Shown in pieces: positions 36,616 to 46,883 of a stretch of 64,000 nt of DNA. A program made the position numbers and the translations under genes. Numbering within the stretch: the stretch's first letter is position 1; every line of letters starts with the position of its first letter. Source of the stretch: Parvularcula sp. BBD 1991-13 (GTDB taxonomy: Bacteria; Pseudomonadota; Alphaproteobacteria; Caulobacterales; Parvularculaceae); NCBI GenBank assembly GCA_001657385.1, contig LYSZ01000002.1, positions 310,001-374,000 on the forward strand. The letters are read 5' to 3'. A model generated the notes under the pieces. It was given only the letters and a program-made list of their open reading frames with translations, was not told where the DNA came from and searched no databases.

Positions 36616-37167
36616 ATGACATTTCATATCGAGACGGAGCGACTTTTATTGCGTCCGCTGGGGCCGGAGGATGCGGCGGCGCACATGGCGTTGATGGCCG
36701 ACCCGGCGGTCGCCGCGTTCCTGGCGCCGGACGGCAAGGTGCAGTCGTCGAATTACCGTTGGCGCCAGTTCGCGAGCTATCTCGGCCACTGGCGGATTCG
36801 CGGATACGGGTTTTTCGCGGTCGAGGAAAAGCGGACCGGCGCTTTCGTCGGGCGCGTCGGTCCGTGGCGGCCCGAGGGCTGGCCCGGCCTCGAATGCGGA
36901 TGGGCGATTTCCAGCGCCCACTGGGGCAAGGGATACGCCGCAGAAGCGTCGATCGCGACGATCCGCTGGACGTTTCTCGAATTTGCGGACGTCGACCGGG
37001 TGGTCTCGCTGATCGATCCCGGCAACCGGCAGAGCGAGGCCGTGGCCGTCAAGGTCGGTCAGCAGAAAACCGGGGAGATCTTCGAGTTCTGGGACGTCGC
37101 GCTTTATGTCTGGACAGCGGATCGGGACGCCTGGCTTGACCGTTTCGGCGCCCCCGGCGACGCTTGA
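36616..37167 (+). CDS. GNAT family N-acetyltransferase (RimJ/RimL type)
   Basis: A 183-residue acetyltransferase. It opens with FHIETERLLLRPLGPEDAAAH, the usual RimL-like beginning. The acetyl-CoA-binding segment is ECGWAISSAHWGKGYAAEASIATIRWTF (Q/R-x2-G-x-G/A version W-G-K-G-Y-A), and VVSLIDPGNRQSEAVAVKVG follows. AGGAGGGGGG just upstream makes the start certain. The acceptor could be a protein N-terminus, a small amine or an antibiotic; not decidable. It stands alone, with the M28 peptidase gene 50 bases downstream. Confidence 0.9.
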   Translation: MTFHIETERLLLRPLGPEDAAAHMALMADPAVAAFLAPDGKVQSSNYRWRQFASYLGHWRIRGYGFFAVEEKRTGAFVGRVGPWRPEGWPGLECGWAISSAHWGKGYAAEASIATIRWTFLEFADVDRVVSLIDPGNRQSEAVAVKVGQQKTGEIFEFWDVALYVWTADRDAWLDRFGAPGDA

Positions 37168-37217
37168 CGAACGCGGACGAAGCCTGAACATGGAGCCTCA
37201 CGAGACGGGAGACAATC

Positions 37218-38654
37218 ATGGAAGGGTTTCGAATGGATCGTCGTCATCTCCTCGCCGCCGCGCTGGGCGCCCTGGCCGCGCCGGCCTTGCCGGCCGCCGC
37301 CGTCGCGCAGGACGCGCCCGCCGCCGCCGAAGCCCCCGCGCTGACGCCGGCGCAGGCCCGCACCGTTGACCGTCTCATCGACGCCGGCCTGGAAGACGCG
37401 CGCGCCTGGGAGATTCTCGAAAGCCTGACGACGGAGATCGGCCCGCGGCTCGCCGGGTCGCAGGACGAGGCGCGCGCCCGCGACTGGGGCGTGCGGACTT
37501 TCAAGGCGCTTGGTTTCAAAAACGTCCGGATCGAGACGTTTGAGATGCCGTACTGGGAGCGTGTCCACGAGGCGGCGGAAATCGTCTCGCCCTTCGCCCA
37601 GGAGCTGAAGGCGACGGCGCTCGGCAATTCCGTGGCGACGCCGGAAGGGGGCGTTGTCGGCGAGGTCGTCCGTTTCCGCACCTTGCCGGAATTGCAGGAC
37701 GCGCCCATGACCGGGCTTGAGGGCAAGATCGTTTTCGTGGACGAGGCGATGCCCCGCACCCAGGACGGCTCAGGCTATGGCTGGGGCGTGCAAAAACGCT
37801 CCGGCGCGGCCAACGAGGCGGCGCGGCGGGGCGCGGCGGCGGCGATTATCCGCTCGGCCGGCACCAGCCAGGTGCGCACGCCCCATACCGGCAACATGCG
37901 CTATGACGACGACGTGACCCCGGCGCCGATCGCCGCCATTTCCAATCCGGATGCGGATCAGCTTGCGCGCGTCATGGAGCGCGCCGACGGCCCGGTGGAG
38001 CTTCGCCTGGAGATTTCCGTGCGGACCCTGGAGAGCGTCGAATCCGGCAATGTCATCGCCGAAATTCCGGGGCGTTCGGATGACCTCATCGTTATCGGCG
38101 GCCACCTCGACAGTTGGGACCACGGCACCGGCGCGGTCGACGACGGGGCGGGGGTCGCCATCACCGCGGCGGCCGCGAAGCTGATCGACGAGTTGCCTGG
38201 CCGGCCGGCGCGCACCATTCGCGTCATCATGTGGGGAGCGGAAGAGGTCGGCCTTCTCGGCGCGCGCGCTTACGCCAGGGCGCATGCGGACGAACTCGAC
38301 AGGCACCTGATCGCCTCGGAGAGCGATTTCGGCGCGGGACCGGTGTGGCGGTTCCGCACCGGTTTCGGCGAGCAATCCCTGGCCAAGGCGGCGGTCTTCG
38401 AAAAGGCGTTGCGCCGTCTCGGCGTCGGGCCGGGCGACAACGAGGCGTCGGGCGGTCCGGACGTCATCCCGCTGCGCCAGGCGGGCGTGCCGGCCTTTCG
38501 CCTGCACCAGGACGGACGCGATTATTTCGACCTCCATCACACTCAGGAAGACACGATCGACAAGGTCGACGAGGCGGACCTACGGCAGAATGTCGCCGCC
38601 TGGGCGGCCGCAGTTTACATCGCCTCCGAACTTGACGGGGGGTATCGCGAATAA
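37218..38654 (+). CDS. M28 family peptidase, Tat-exported, with PA domain
   Basis: A 478-residue exported metallopeptidase. MDRRHLLAAALGALAAPALPAAAVAQ looks like a Tat signal (RRHLL) cleaved after AVA. A PA-type domain (about 115-255) is followed by the M28 catalytic part with GGHLDSWDHGTGAVDDGAG (His and bridging Asp), MWGAEEVGLLGA (catalytic Glu and Glu ligand), ESDFGAGP (Asp ligand) and LHHTQEDTIDKVD (final His). This is the plasma glutamate carboxypeptidase-like type. It differs from the lipoprotein M28 at 16394 in export route and architecture. Start 37218 or 37233 are both possible; the latter puts the twin Arg at residues 3-4. Confidence 0.92.
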   Translation: MEGFRMDRRHLLAAALGALAAPALPAAAVAQDAPAAAEAPALTPAQARTVDRLIDAGLEDARAWEILESLTTEIGPRLAGSQDEARARDWGVRTFKALGFKNVRIETFEMPYWERVHEAAEIVSPFAQELKATALGNSVATPEGGVVGEVVRFRTLPELQDAPMTGLEGKIVFVDEAMPRTQDGSGYGWGVQKRSGAANEAARRGAAAAIIRSAGTSQVRTPHTGNMRYDDDVTPAPIAAISNPDADQLARVMERADGPVELRLEISVRTLESVESGNVIAEIPGRSDDLIVIGGHLDSWDHGTGAVDDGAGVAITAAAAKLIDELPGRPARTIRVIMWGAEEVGLLGARAYARAHADELDRHLIASESDFGAGPVWRFRTGFGEQSLAKAAVFEKALRRLGVGPGDNEASGGPDVIPLRQAGVPAFRLHQDGRDYFDLHHTQEDTIDKVDEADLRQNVAAWAAAVYIASELDGGYRE

Positions 38655-38718
38655 GACCGAAAAACGTTTGTCACACTCTCGTCTTACATAAAAACTTTTC
38701 GTTGTAGCGAGGGGTGTC

Positions 38719-39888
38719 ATGAAGCGTTTCGCCGTCCTGGTTTCCTTGTTCGTCTCCTGCCTGTTCGTCCTGGCCGCCTGCCAGGAGGGGCCGGCGCCGG
38801 TTCCTTCTGAAGGGCGGGGCGAGGCGGCCCCGGAAGCGCCGGACGGCGCCATTCGCGCCGTCCCCATGCCGTCCGCGCCCCTTGACGAGAAAAAGACGCT
38901 GACGCGGATCGTTTTCGGTTCCTGCGCGGATCAACAGGAAGACCAGTCGATCTGGGACCGGGTCGCCGCCGAGGCGCCGGAGCTTGTTCTCTTCATCGGC
39001 GACAATGTCTATGGCGATGTGCGCTCGGGCGACCCGGCCATGCCGGAGCTCAAGGCGGCCTATATGCGCCTTGCCCGGTCCGAGCCGTTCTCGCGGGTGC
39101 GCGCCCGCGCGCCGGTCCTGACCGTGTGGGACGACCACGATTACGGCCTAAACGACGCCGCGGCGAGCTTCGAGTTGCGCGAGCAGGGCGAGGCGCTGTT
39201 CGAGTATGTATGGGCGCTCGCCGAAGACGATCCCCGCCGCGCCCGGCCCGGCGTATACGGATCGTGGACGTTCGGCGAGGAGGAAGGCCGGCGCGTTCAG
39301 CTCATCATGCTCGATACGCGCTATTTCCGGTCGGACCTGAAGGAAACCGATGAACGCGGCGCCCGGGGCAGGGAGCGTTATCTGCCCGACGCGGAGCCCG
39401 CCAAGACCATGCTGGGCGATGCGCAGTGGGCGTGGCTGGAAGAAGAACTGAGAAAGCCCGCCGACCTGCGCCTCGTGGTCTCCTCCGTTCAGGTCATCGC
39501 CGACGGCCATGGCTGGGAAGCCTGGAGGATGCTGCCGCTGGAGCGCGCAAGGCTGTATTCCCTGATCGACCATACCGACGCGAACGGCGTCGTCTTCCTT
39601 TCCGGCGACCGGCATGCCGGCGCCCTCTATCGCAAGAGCGGCGTCGGCGATTATCCCCTTTACGAAGCGACGTCCTCTTCCCTCAACCTGCCGGCGTCGC
39701 GGTGGCGCGCCGAGAGCGGCGAGACCTATGTGGAGCCCGGTCCCAACCGGCTCGCCGGGATGGTTTATGACGCCAATTACGGCTTGATCGAGATTGACTG
39801 GGAGGCGCGCGCCGTAACGCTGTCCCTGCGGGGCGCGGACGGCGGCGTCTTCGCCGAAGAGCGCATCCTCTTGGAAACTCTCCGATAA
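38719..39888 (+). CDS. PhoD-like alkaline phosphatase/phosphodiesterase, lipoprotein
   Basis: A 389-residue predicted lipoprotein: the signal peptide ends LAAC with the Cys at residue 17-18. The metallophosphatase core matches PhoD-like enzymes: IVFGSCADQQEDQSIWDRV, LFIGDNVYGD, TVWDDHDYGLNDA, MLDTRYFRSDL, QWAWLEEEL and FLSGDRHAGALY, giving Asp, Asn and His ligands for Fe/Ca. Such proteins cleave phosphate mono- or diesters in the envelope. It stands alone between the M28 peptidase and bioB. Confidence 0.9.
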   Translation: MKRFAVLVSLFVSCLFVLAACQEGPAPVPSEGRGEAAPEAPDGAIRAVPMPSAPLDEKKTLTRIVFGSCADQQEDQSIWDRVAAEAPELVLFIGDNVYGDVRSGDPAMPELKAAYMRLARSEPFSRVRARAPVLTVWDDHDYGLNDAAASFELREQGEALFEYVWALAEDDPRRARPGVYGSWTFGEEEGRRVQLIMLDTRYFRSDLKETDERGARGRERYLPDAEPAKTMLGDAQWAWLEEELRKPADLRLVVSSVQVIADGHGWEAWRMLPLERARLYSLIDHTDANGVVFLSGDRHAGALYRKSGVGDYPLYEATSSSLNLPASRWRAESGETYVEPGPNRLAGMVYDANYGLIEIDWEARAVTLSLRGADGGVFAEERILLETLR

Positions 39889-39992
39889 GGCGGCCGTCCG
39901 GTCCCGCCGGAAACGCCGTGCGTTGAGCTTTTCGCCGCCATGGGGTACGCCTTTTCAATAGCTTATAACCTATCGGCGAGGAACGGATCGGG

Positions 39993-40982
39993 ATGGACGG
40001 CGAGGCGGGACCCCAGACAGCGGTGAAAAAAGCGGCGGCGAACCAGATGGCGGCGAAGTGGGTCCGCGAGGATGTCGACGCCCTGATGCGCGCCCCGTTC
40101 GCGGAACTGGTTTTCCGCGCAGCGGCGGTTCACCGCGAGCATTTCGACCCCAACGAGGTCCAGGCCTCGCGCCTTCTGTCGATCAAGACCGGCGGATGTC
40201 CGGAGGACTGCGGCTATTGCAGCCAGTCGGCCCATTTCAAAACCGGCCTCAAGGCCTCCAGGCTGATGGACAAAGAGGCTGTCGTCGCCGAGGCCCGGCG
40301 CGCCAGGGAAGAAGGCGCCTCGCGCTTTTGCATGGGCGCGGCCTGGCGCGCGCCGAAGGACCGCGACATGGGCGATCTTTGCGCCATGGTCGCCGAGGTC
40401 AAGGCGCTCGGCCTTGAGACCTGCATGACGCTCGGCATGCTGACGGACGATCAGGCGGGCCGGCTGAGCGAGGCGGGGCTCGATTACTACAACCACAATA
40501 TCGACACCTCGCCTGAATATTACGGCAAGATGGTGTCGACGCGCACGTTTCAGGACCGCATCGACACGCTTGAAAGGGTTCGCGCTTCGGGGATGAAGGT
40601 GTGTTGCGGCGGCATCGTCGGCATGGGCGAGGCGGTCGAGGATCGCGCCGGCTTCCTGCTCGCGCTGGCGAATATGAGCCCGCCGCCGGAATCGGTTCCG
40701 ATCAACGCGCTGATGCCGATCGAGGGAACGCCGCTGGGCGGTTCCGAGCCGGTCTCCGCCGTCGAGTTCGCTCGGCTGATCGCGGTCGCCCGCATCCTGA
40801 TGCCGACGTCTTATGTGCGCCTATCCGCGGGCCGGGAGAACATGAGCGAGGAGGCGCAGGCGCTGTGTTTCCTCGCCGGCGCCAACTCCATCTTCGTCGG
40901 CGACGAACTTCTCACCACGAACAATCCGGGCCAGGATAAAGACAGCGCCATGTTCGACCGGCTGGGCGTCAGGCTGGTTTAA
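39993..40982 (+). CDS. bioB: Biotin synthase
   Basis: A radical-SAM enzyme that inserts sulfur into dethiobiotin. The 4Fe-4S Cys triplet is C69, C73 and C76 in [38 protein letters not shown] and [11 protein letters not shown] carry 2Fe-2S ligand Cys, and [33 protein letters not shown] is the typical end with the Arg ligand. At 329 residues it is complete. Other bio genes are not adjacent, so this is a solitary bioB. A RidA-fold gene follows 23 bases later. Confidence 0.96.
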   Translation: MDGEAGPQTAVKKAAANQMAAKWVREDVDALMRAPFAELVFRAAAVHREHFDPNEVQASRLLSIKTGGCPEDCGYCSQSAHFKTGLKASRLMDKEAVVAEARRAREEGASRFCMGAAWRAPKDRDMGDLCAMVAEVKALGLETCMTLGMLTDDQAGRLSEAGLDYYNHNIDTSPEYYGKMVSTRTFQDRIDTLERVRASGMKVCCGGIVGMGEAVEDRAGFLLALANMSPPPESVPINALMPIEGTPLGGSEPVSAVEFARLIAVARILMPTSYVRLSAGRENMSEEAQALCFLAGANSIFVGDELLTTNNPGQDKDSAMFDRLGVRLV

Positions 40983-41005
40983 CCTTCGGTCGCCGGTGGC
41001 GGCCC

Positions 41006-41377
41006 ATGCCGGACGCGAGTTCCATGGGGTATTCCCAGATTTCGGTCGTTGAATCCGGCAGGCTTGCATTCGTTTCCGGCCAGGTCGCATGGACGCCGGC
41101 GGGCGAGCCCGCGCCGAGCGATTTGGCCGAGCAGGCAAGGCTCGTCTTCCAGAATGCAAACGCCGCGCTCCACGGGCTTGGCGCGACGACCCGCGACCTC
41201 GCCATGGTTCGGATTTTCATGGTGGATCTTACGCCCGAGCGACTTGAGATGTTGATGCCGCTCTTCACCGAATGGTGCGACGGCGCCAAGCCGAGCCTCA
41301 CCGGCGTCGCGGTCGCGGCGCTCGCCGGGGCCGACCTGCAAATTGAAATGGAGATGACCGTGCGATTGCCGTCCTAG
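41006..41377 (+). CDS. RidA (YjgF/Rid) fold protein lacking the catalytic Arg
   Basis: A 123-residue Rid-superfamily protein. The fold pattern is clear: SGRLAFVSGQVAWTPAGE, QARLVFQNANAALHGLGATTRDLAMVRIFMVD and GVAVAALAGADLQIEMEM. In canonical RidA the Arg that binds the imine substrate stands just before this last strand (PARS/T-x-V-x-V). Here the aligned residues are PSLTGVAV with Leu98 in the Arg place. It therefore probably lacks 2-iminobutanoate deaminase activity and may bind another ligand. It lies 23 bases after bioB. The start may be the ATG at 41024 (MGYSQIS). Confidence 0.85.
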   Translation: MPDASSMGYSQISVVESGRLAFVSGQVAWTPAGEPAPSDLAEQARLVFQNANAALHGLGATTRDLAMVRIFMVDLTPERLEMLMPLFTEWCDGAKPSLTGVAVAALAGADLQIEMEMTVRLPS

Positions 41378-41404
41378 CGCATGCTCCAACCGCACCTGCA
41401 ATAA

Positions 41405-41432
41405 AAAACGCCGCCCTTTCGGGCGGCGTTTT
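41405..41432. terminator. Bidirectional intrinsic terminator between the RidA-like gene and groEL
   Basis: AAAACGCCGCCC (41405-41416), loop TTTC, GGGCGGCGTTTT (41421-41432). A perfect 12-base stem flanked by A-runs and T-runs on both strands serves the plus-strand bioB/RidA unit and the minus-strand groESL operon. Confidence 0.93.
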
Positions 41433-41462
41433 CATACGCAACGAAATTATTCGGCGGTCGGC

Positions 41463-43148
<1,686 letters not shown>

Positions 43149-43436
43149 TTAGTCAATGATCCCGAGGATGTCCGACTCTTTCATGATGAGCAGGTCCTCG
43201 CCGTCGATCTTGACTTCCGATCCGGACCATTTGCCGAACAGGACCTTGTCGCCGGATTTGACTTCGAGGGGGACGATTTCGTTGTCGTCGCCGCGCGCGC
43301 CGGAGCCGACGGCGACTACTTCGCCTTGCTGCGGCTTTTCTTTTGCGGTGTCGGGGATGATGATGCCGCCGGCGGTCTTTTCGTCTTCGTCGATGCGACG
43401 GACCAGCACGCGGTCATGGAGAGGGCGGAATGCCAT
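43149..43436 (-). CDS. groES: 10 kDa co-chaperonin GroES
   Basis: The heptameric lid of GroEL. The 95-residue protein has [42 protein letters not shown] (mobile loop included) and ends DILGIID. The start at 43436 has GGGAG about ten bases upstream; the open frame to 43547 runs through the CIRCE operator and is not coding. First gene of groESL. Confidence 0.97.
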   Translation of the reverse strand: MAFRPLHDRVLVRRIDEDEKTAGGIIIPDTAKEKPQQGEVVAVGSGARGDDNEIVPLEVKSGDKVLFGKWSGSEVKIDGEDLLIMKESDILGIID

Positions 43437-43513
43437 AGGTGAGATCTCCCTTGGTCGATTTTCTGAACAAAAACAACCTGTTAAACATATGACAGCCGGC
43501 CTTGCGCCGCCTG

Positions 43514-43540
43514 TTAGCACTTGCTCGGGGCGAGTGCTAG
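43514..43540. promoter_or_regulatory. CIRCE operator (HrcA binding site) upstream of groES
   Basis: TTAGCACTT-N9-GAGTGCTAG matches the CIRCE consensus TTAGCACTC-N9-GAGTGCTAA at 16 of 18 positions with the exact 9-base spacer. It lies 78 bases before the groES ATG, at the predicted transcription start. The hrcA gene for its repressor is at 20866-21894. Confidence 0.95.
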
Positions 43541-43544
43541 CGGG

Positions 43545-43573
43545 CATTTAGGCAAGCGCAGGGGCAGGGTCAA
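43545..43573 (-). promoter_or_regulatory. Predicted groESL promoter
   Basis: On the minus strand TTGACC (43573-43568) and TAAATG (43550-43545) are 17 bases apart. The -35 is strong and the -10 weak. The transcript would begin at or just before the CIRCE palindrome, the classic arrangement for HrcA repression. A sigma32-type promoter in the same region is not excluded. Confidence 0.45.
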
Positions 43574-43860
43574 GGGCCTGGCGGCGAGATTGTGGGCCGG
43601 GCTTGCGCGAATTTTCCGGCGCGCCTCGACGCCCCCTGCCGCCGGCTGGCGCCAGGGTCTCCGGCGGCGCGCGCGCCGGACGCGGAAAGCGTAATAATCT
43701 CGCCGCAATTACGTGTTTTTAATCTGGTTCGAACGGCAATAAGGCCATAGTGCGCCCGGTTTCGCGCGGCGGCCGCGCAAAAACGCCGAATATCGAACGC
43801 AAAGAAGTCACAAATCGGGCTCATGAGAGCCCATCGCTTAGCGGGAAAAGGAGAACAGCC

Positions 43861-44529
43861 ATGCGCAAAGCGCTTATCATCGGGGCGGCGGCGCTGATCG
43901 CCGTGGGATGCACGACCAACCCTTATACCGGAGAGCGGCGCGCCAGCCGCGCGGTCACGAGCGGCGCCGGGGGCGCGGCGGCGGGCGCGGCGGCCGGCGC
44001 GATCGTCGGCGCAATCGCCGGGAGTCCCGGCCGCGGCGCGGCCATCGGCGCGGGCATCGGCGCGGCGACGGGCGTTGGCATCGGCGTCTACCAGGACCGC
44101 CAGCAGGAAAAACTGCGCCAGCGCCTCGCCAACACCGGCGTTTCCGTTACGCGCCAGGGCGACAACATCTATCTCAACATGCCGTCCGACATCACCTTCG
44201 CGGTCAACCAGTCGGACATCAATCCGGGCTTTTACGAGACCCTGAACTCCGTAGCGATCGTCCTGCAGGAGTTCGACGCGACCACGGTCAGCGTATACGG
44301 CCACGCGGACGCGACCGGCGCGGAGGACTACAACCTGCGGCTGTCCCAGCGCCGCGCGCAGTCGGTTTCGTCCTATATCGCCGGACAGGGCGTCGCGCCG
44401 GCCCGGCTTCAGGCCATCGGTTTCGGCGAAACGCGCCCGGTGGCGCCCAACGACACCGAGGCGGGCCGCGCCGCGAACCGCCGGGTGGAAATCGTCATCG
44501 ACCCGATTGAAAGCCAGTTCAACAGCTAA
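43861..44529 (+). CDS. OmpA-family lipoprotein (YiaD-like)
   Basis: A 222-residue outer-membrane lipoprotein. The signal MRKALIIGAAALIAVGC has its lipobox Cys at 17. A Gly/Ala-rich glycine-zipper stretch (about 40-80, GAAAGAIVGAIAGSPGRGAAIGAG) precedes the OmpA-like peptidoglycan-binding domain (about 105-215), with ITFAVNQSDI, VYGHADATGAEDYNLRLSQRRAQSVSSYI and RLQAIGFGETRPVAPNDTEAGRAANRRVEI. The NLRLSQRRA and Asp/Arg contacts for diaminopimelate are present. AAAAGGAG upstream of 43861 fixes the start. It anchors the outer membrane to peptidoglycan. The 290 bases before it hold no other feature I can support. Confidence 0.93.
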   Translation: MRKALIIGAAALIAVGCTTNPYTGERRASRAVTSGAGGAAAGAAAGAIVGAIAGSPGRGAAIGAGIGAATGVGIGVYQDRQQEKLRQRLANTGVSVTRQGDNIYLNMPSDITFAVNQSDINPGFYETLNSVAIVLQEFDATTVSVYGHADATGAEDYNLRLSQRRAQSVSSYIAGQGVAPARLQAIGFGETRPVAPNDTEAGRAANRRVEIVIDPIESQFNS

Positions 44530-44824
44530 GGGCTGGCGCATCCCTTTGACCGCGCAATGCAATGACCGCGCGATGCGATCAGGCTCGGCCGGCGATCCCG
44601 GCCGGGCCTTTCGCGTTCGGGGGAACCTTTCCGTCCGGGGCCTTTTCCTGTCGCGGCTTCCTGTCGCGGTGTCGCTACAATTGGCGGCGGCGCTTTAACG
44701 CCCCGTCAAACAACAAGCTTAAAAGCTTTTAAACTGAGTTTGTCTAAAAATGACTGCTCGTCATGCGCGCATGGGTGTCGATGCGGCTCAACGGGGGGCC
44801 GCCCAACGCGGGAAAGAGCAGGTC
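44530..44824. other. Intergenic region before the TipF-like gene
   Basis: GC-rich at first, then AT-rich near 44708-44750, where AAGCTTAAAAGCTTTTAAAC contains the perfect 10-base palindrome AAAAGCTTTT (44721-44730). This is a plausible promoter or operator zone for the EAL-domain gene; no matching -35/-10 pair is convincing. Confidence 0.35.
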
Positions 44825-45895
44825 ATGAACTTTCGCCAAAAGGGGTCTCGCTATTCGAGCGGCGTGTTGTTTTGCGCCGGCATCACGGCGGTGTCGCTGG
44901 TCGCGGCCAGCGTCACGTCGGGTTTCCGGACCGGGTTTGAAATCTGGCTCGCCTGCTGCCTCGTCGCGTCCCTGATCCTGCATGCGCGCGCCGGCTTCGC
45001 GCTCAGCAAGGCGCAGCAGGAGCTCGACCTCCTGCAAAGCCTGGTGCAGAAATTCAAGGCCGATCGTCGCCACGCGGATCAAAGCCTTGTCGGCGGCGGC
45101 GCCGCAACGCCCGAGGCCGCCAACGACGCTTTGTCCCTCGACAGGGTCAACGACGCGATCGAAAACGGCCGGGTCGATCTTTATCTCCAGCCGATCTTCA
45201 ACCTTGAAAACCGAAAGCCCGCCTGTTTCGAGGCGTTTTCCCGCCTGCGCAATCTGAACGGCTCCATTATTCAGCCGGCAGACTATATCGACGCGGCCGA
45301 GCGCGCCAACAAGATCGGACTGATCGACAACATGATCCTCCTGCGTGCGGTGCAGGCGCTGCGCGAGTTCGGCCAGAACAATCCGGGCTGCCGCATCTTC
45401 TGCAATATCTCGCCGGCGACCATCTTCGACAAGGATTTCTTCGTTCAATTCACGGACTATCTCGATGCGAACAAAGACCTCGCCGAGCATCTCGTGTTCG
45501 AGTTCACCTACCCGGCGGTGGAAATGATGAACGACGCGGTCGCCGCCAACCTGGAACTGGTGGCGCGCCGGGGCTATGCGTTTTCGGTCGATCATATTTG
45601 CCGCTTCGACATTGACTGGAACGCCCTGCGCAAGCGCAATTTCCGCTATGCGAAGGCGTCGAGCGCGCTGCTGCTCGGCGACGGCGCCGAAGCCGCGCGC
45701 GAGAAAGCCCGCCACGTCGCCGGGCGCCTCGGCGAGATGGGCATCGACCTGATCGCTGAGAAAATCGAGAGCCAGGCCGATGCGCGCCTCGTGCAGGGGC
45801 TGGGCATCCGTTACGGCCAGGGCACGCTGTTTGCGCCGCCGCGTCCGGCCCGCGCCCATCTCGAGGGGCCGCAAAAGCTGGCCGCGGTTTCCTGA
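44825..45895 (+). CDS. TipF-like membrane protein with degenerate EAL domain
   Basis: A 356-residue protein. Two helices at about 13-33 and 38-55 are followed by a coiled coil (about 58-82, ALSKAQQELDLLQSLVQKF) and an EAL-type domain (about 102-340). The domain lacks key catalytic residues. The EAL triad reads EAF (E136), the DDFG loop is DHIC (D256-H257), and the second acidic motif is FEFTYPA (E226). Asn194 (CNISP), Lys277 and Glu312 remain. It is therefore probably a c-di-GMP binder rather than a phosphodiesterase. The two-helix, coiled-coil, EAL layout is that of Caulobacter TipF, which positions the flagellum. Start at 44825; the ATG at 44750 is less likely. Confidence 0.8.
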   Translation: MNFRQKGSRYSSGVLFCAGITAVSLVAASVTSGFRTGFEIWLACCLVASLILHARAGFALSKAQQELDLLQSLVQKFKADRRHADQSLVGGGAATPEAANDALSLDRVNDAIENGRVDLYLQPIFNLENRKPACFEAFSRLRNLNGSIIQPADYIDAAERANKIGLIDNMILLRAVQALREFGQNNPGCRIFCNISPATIFDKDFFVQFTDYLDANKDLAEHLVFEFTYPAVEMMNDAVAANLELVARRGYAFSVDHICRFDIDWNALRKRNFRYAKASSALLLGDGAEAAREKARHVAGRLGEMGIDLIAEKIESQADARLVQGLGIRYGQGTLFAPPRPARAHLEGPQKLAAVS

Positions 45896-45965
45896 CCGGC
45901 GCCCGGCGCGGGCGCGCGGCGATTGCCGCTTGACCCGCCGCCGGGGCCGCCTTATCCGCAGATGC

Positions 45966-46817
45966 GTGACCCGGCTTGCCTTCCAGAAACGGCTGCGCGA
46001 CATCGCATCGGACTATGACGCTCTCCTGTGCGACGCATGGGGCGTCATCCATAACGGCGTGAAGATTTTCCCCGGCGCGGCGGAGGCGATGGTGCGGTTT
46101 CGCGAGACCCGCGGGCCCGTCGTCATCCTGACCAACGCCCCCCGGCCGTCGAGCATTATCCCCGGCCAGCTTGACCGGCTGGGCCTGCCGCGCGACGCCT
46201 ATGACGCGGTGGTGACATCGGGCGACGCGACGCGCGCCGAGATCGAGGCGCGCCTGCCCGCGCCCGCCTACCGCATCGGCCCGGAAAAAGACGACCCTTT
46301 GTTTGACGGCCTCGGCGTCGAGTTCGCGCCGGAAGAGGACGCCGCCTTTATCATCTGTACAGGTCTTGTCGACGACCAGCGCGAGACGCCGGACGATTAC
46401 CGCGCGCTCATGCGGCGGCTGGCCGGGCGGGGGCTCGTCATGATCTGCGCCAATCCGGACATCGTGGTGAACTGGGGCGGGCGGCGCGTGTGGTGCGCCG
46501 GCGCCCTCGCCGAGGTGTACAAGGAATTCGGCGGCTCGGTCGTTTACGGCGGCAAGCCGCATCCGCCGATCTATCGCCTTGCCCGCGCGGCGGCAGCGCG
46601 CGCAAGCGGGGCGGGCGCCGCTGCGCCGAGGCTGCTCGCCGTCGGCGACGGACTGCATACGGACATTGTCGGGGCGAACAGCCAGGGCGTCGACGCCGTC
46701 TTCATCGCCGGCGACGGCGGCGTGCATGAGGGCGGCGCCGATGTCGAGGCGGTGTCGACCCGGCTCGCGGAGGCGGGGGCGCGCGCGATTGCGCTGATGG
46801 AAGCGTTGACGTGGTGA
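45966..46817 (+). CDS. HAD-superfamily hydrolase, TIGR01459 type (class IIA)
   Basis: A 283-residue phosphatase-like protein. The nucleophile block is YDALLCDAWGVIHNGVKIFPGAAEAM, a class IIA variant with CDAWG. VVILTNAPRPSS is motif 2, YGGKPHPPIYRLA carries the motif 3 Lys, and LLAVGDGLHTDIVGANSQGVDAVFI is motif 4 with the metal Asp residues. This family sits just before ribF in many alphaproteobacteria, as here, but its substrate is unknown. Start chosen at GTG 45966; a TTG at 45930 would add 12 Arg-rich residues. It is followed by ribF after 66 bases. Confidence 0.88.
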   Translation: MTRLAFQKRLRDIASDYDALLCDAWGVIHNGVKIFPGAAEAMVRFRETRGPVVILTNAPRPSSIIPGQLDRLGLPRDAYDAVVTSGDATRAEIEARLPAPAYRIGPEKDDPLFDGLGVEFAPEEDAAFIICTGLVDDQRETPDDYRALMRRLAGRGLVMICANPDIVVNWGGRRVWCAGALAEVYKEFGGSVVYGGKPHPPIYRLARAAAARASGAGAAAPRLLAVGDGLHTDIVGANSQGVDAVFIAGDGGVHEGGADVEAVSTRLAEAGARAIALMEALTW

Positions 46818-46883
46818 GCCGGCGCCGGGCATGAGACGGAACCCGGGGGCGAAGATGAACGGGGCGAGGGATTGAGCGGAGCC

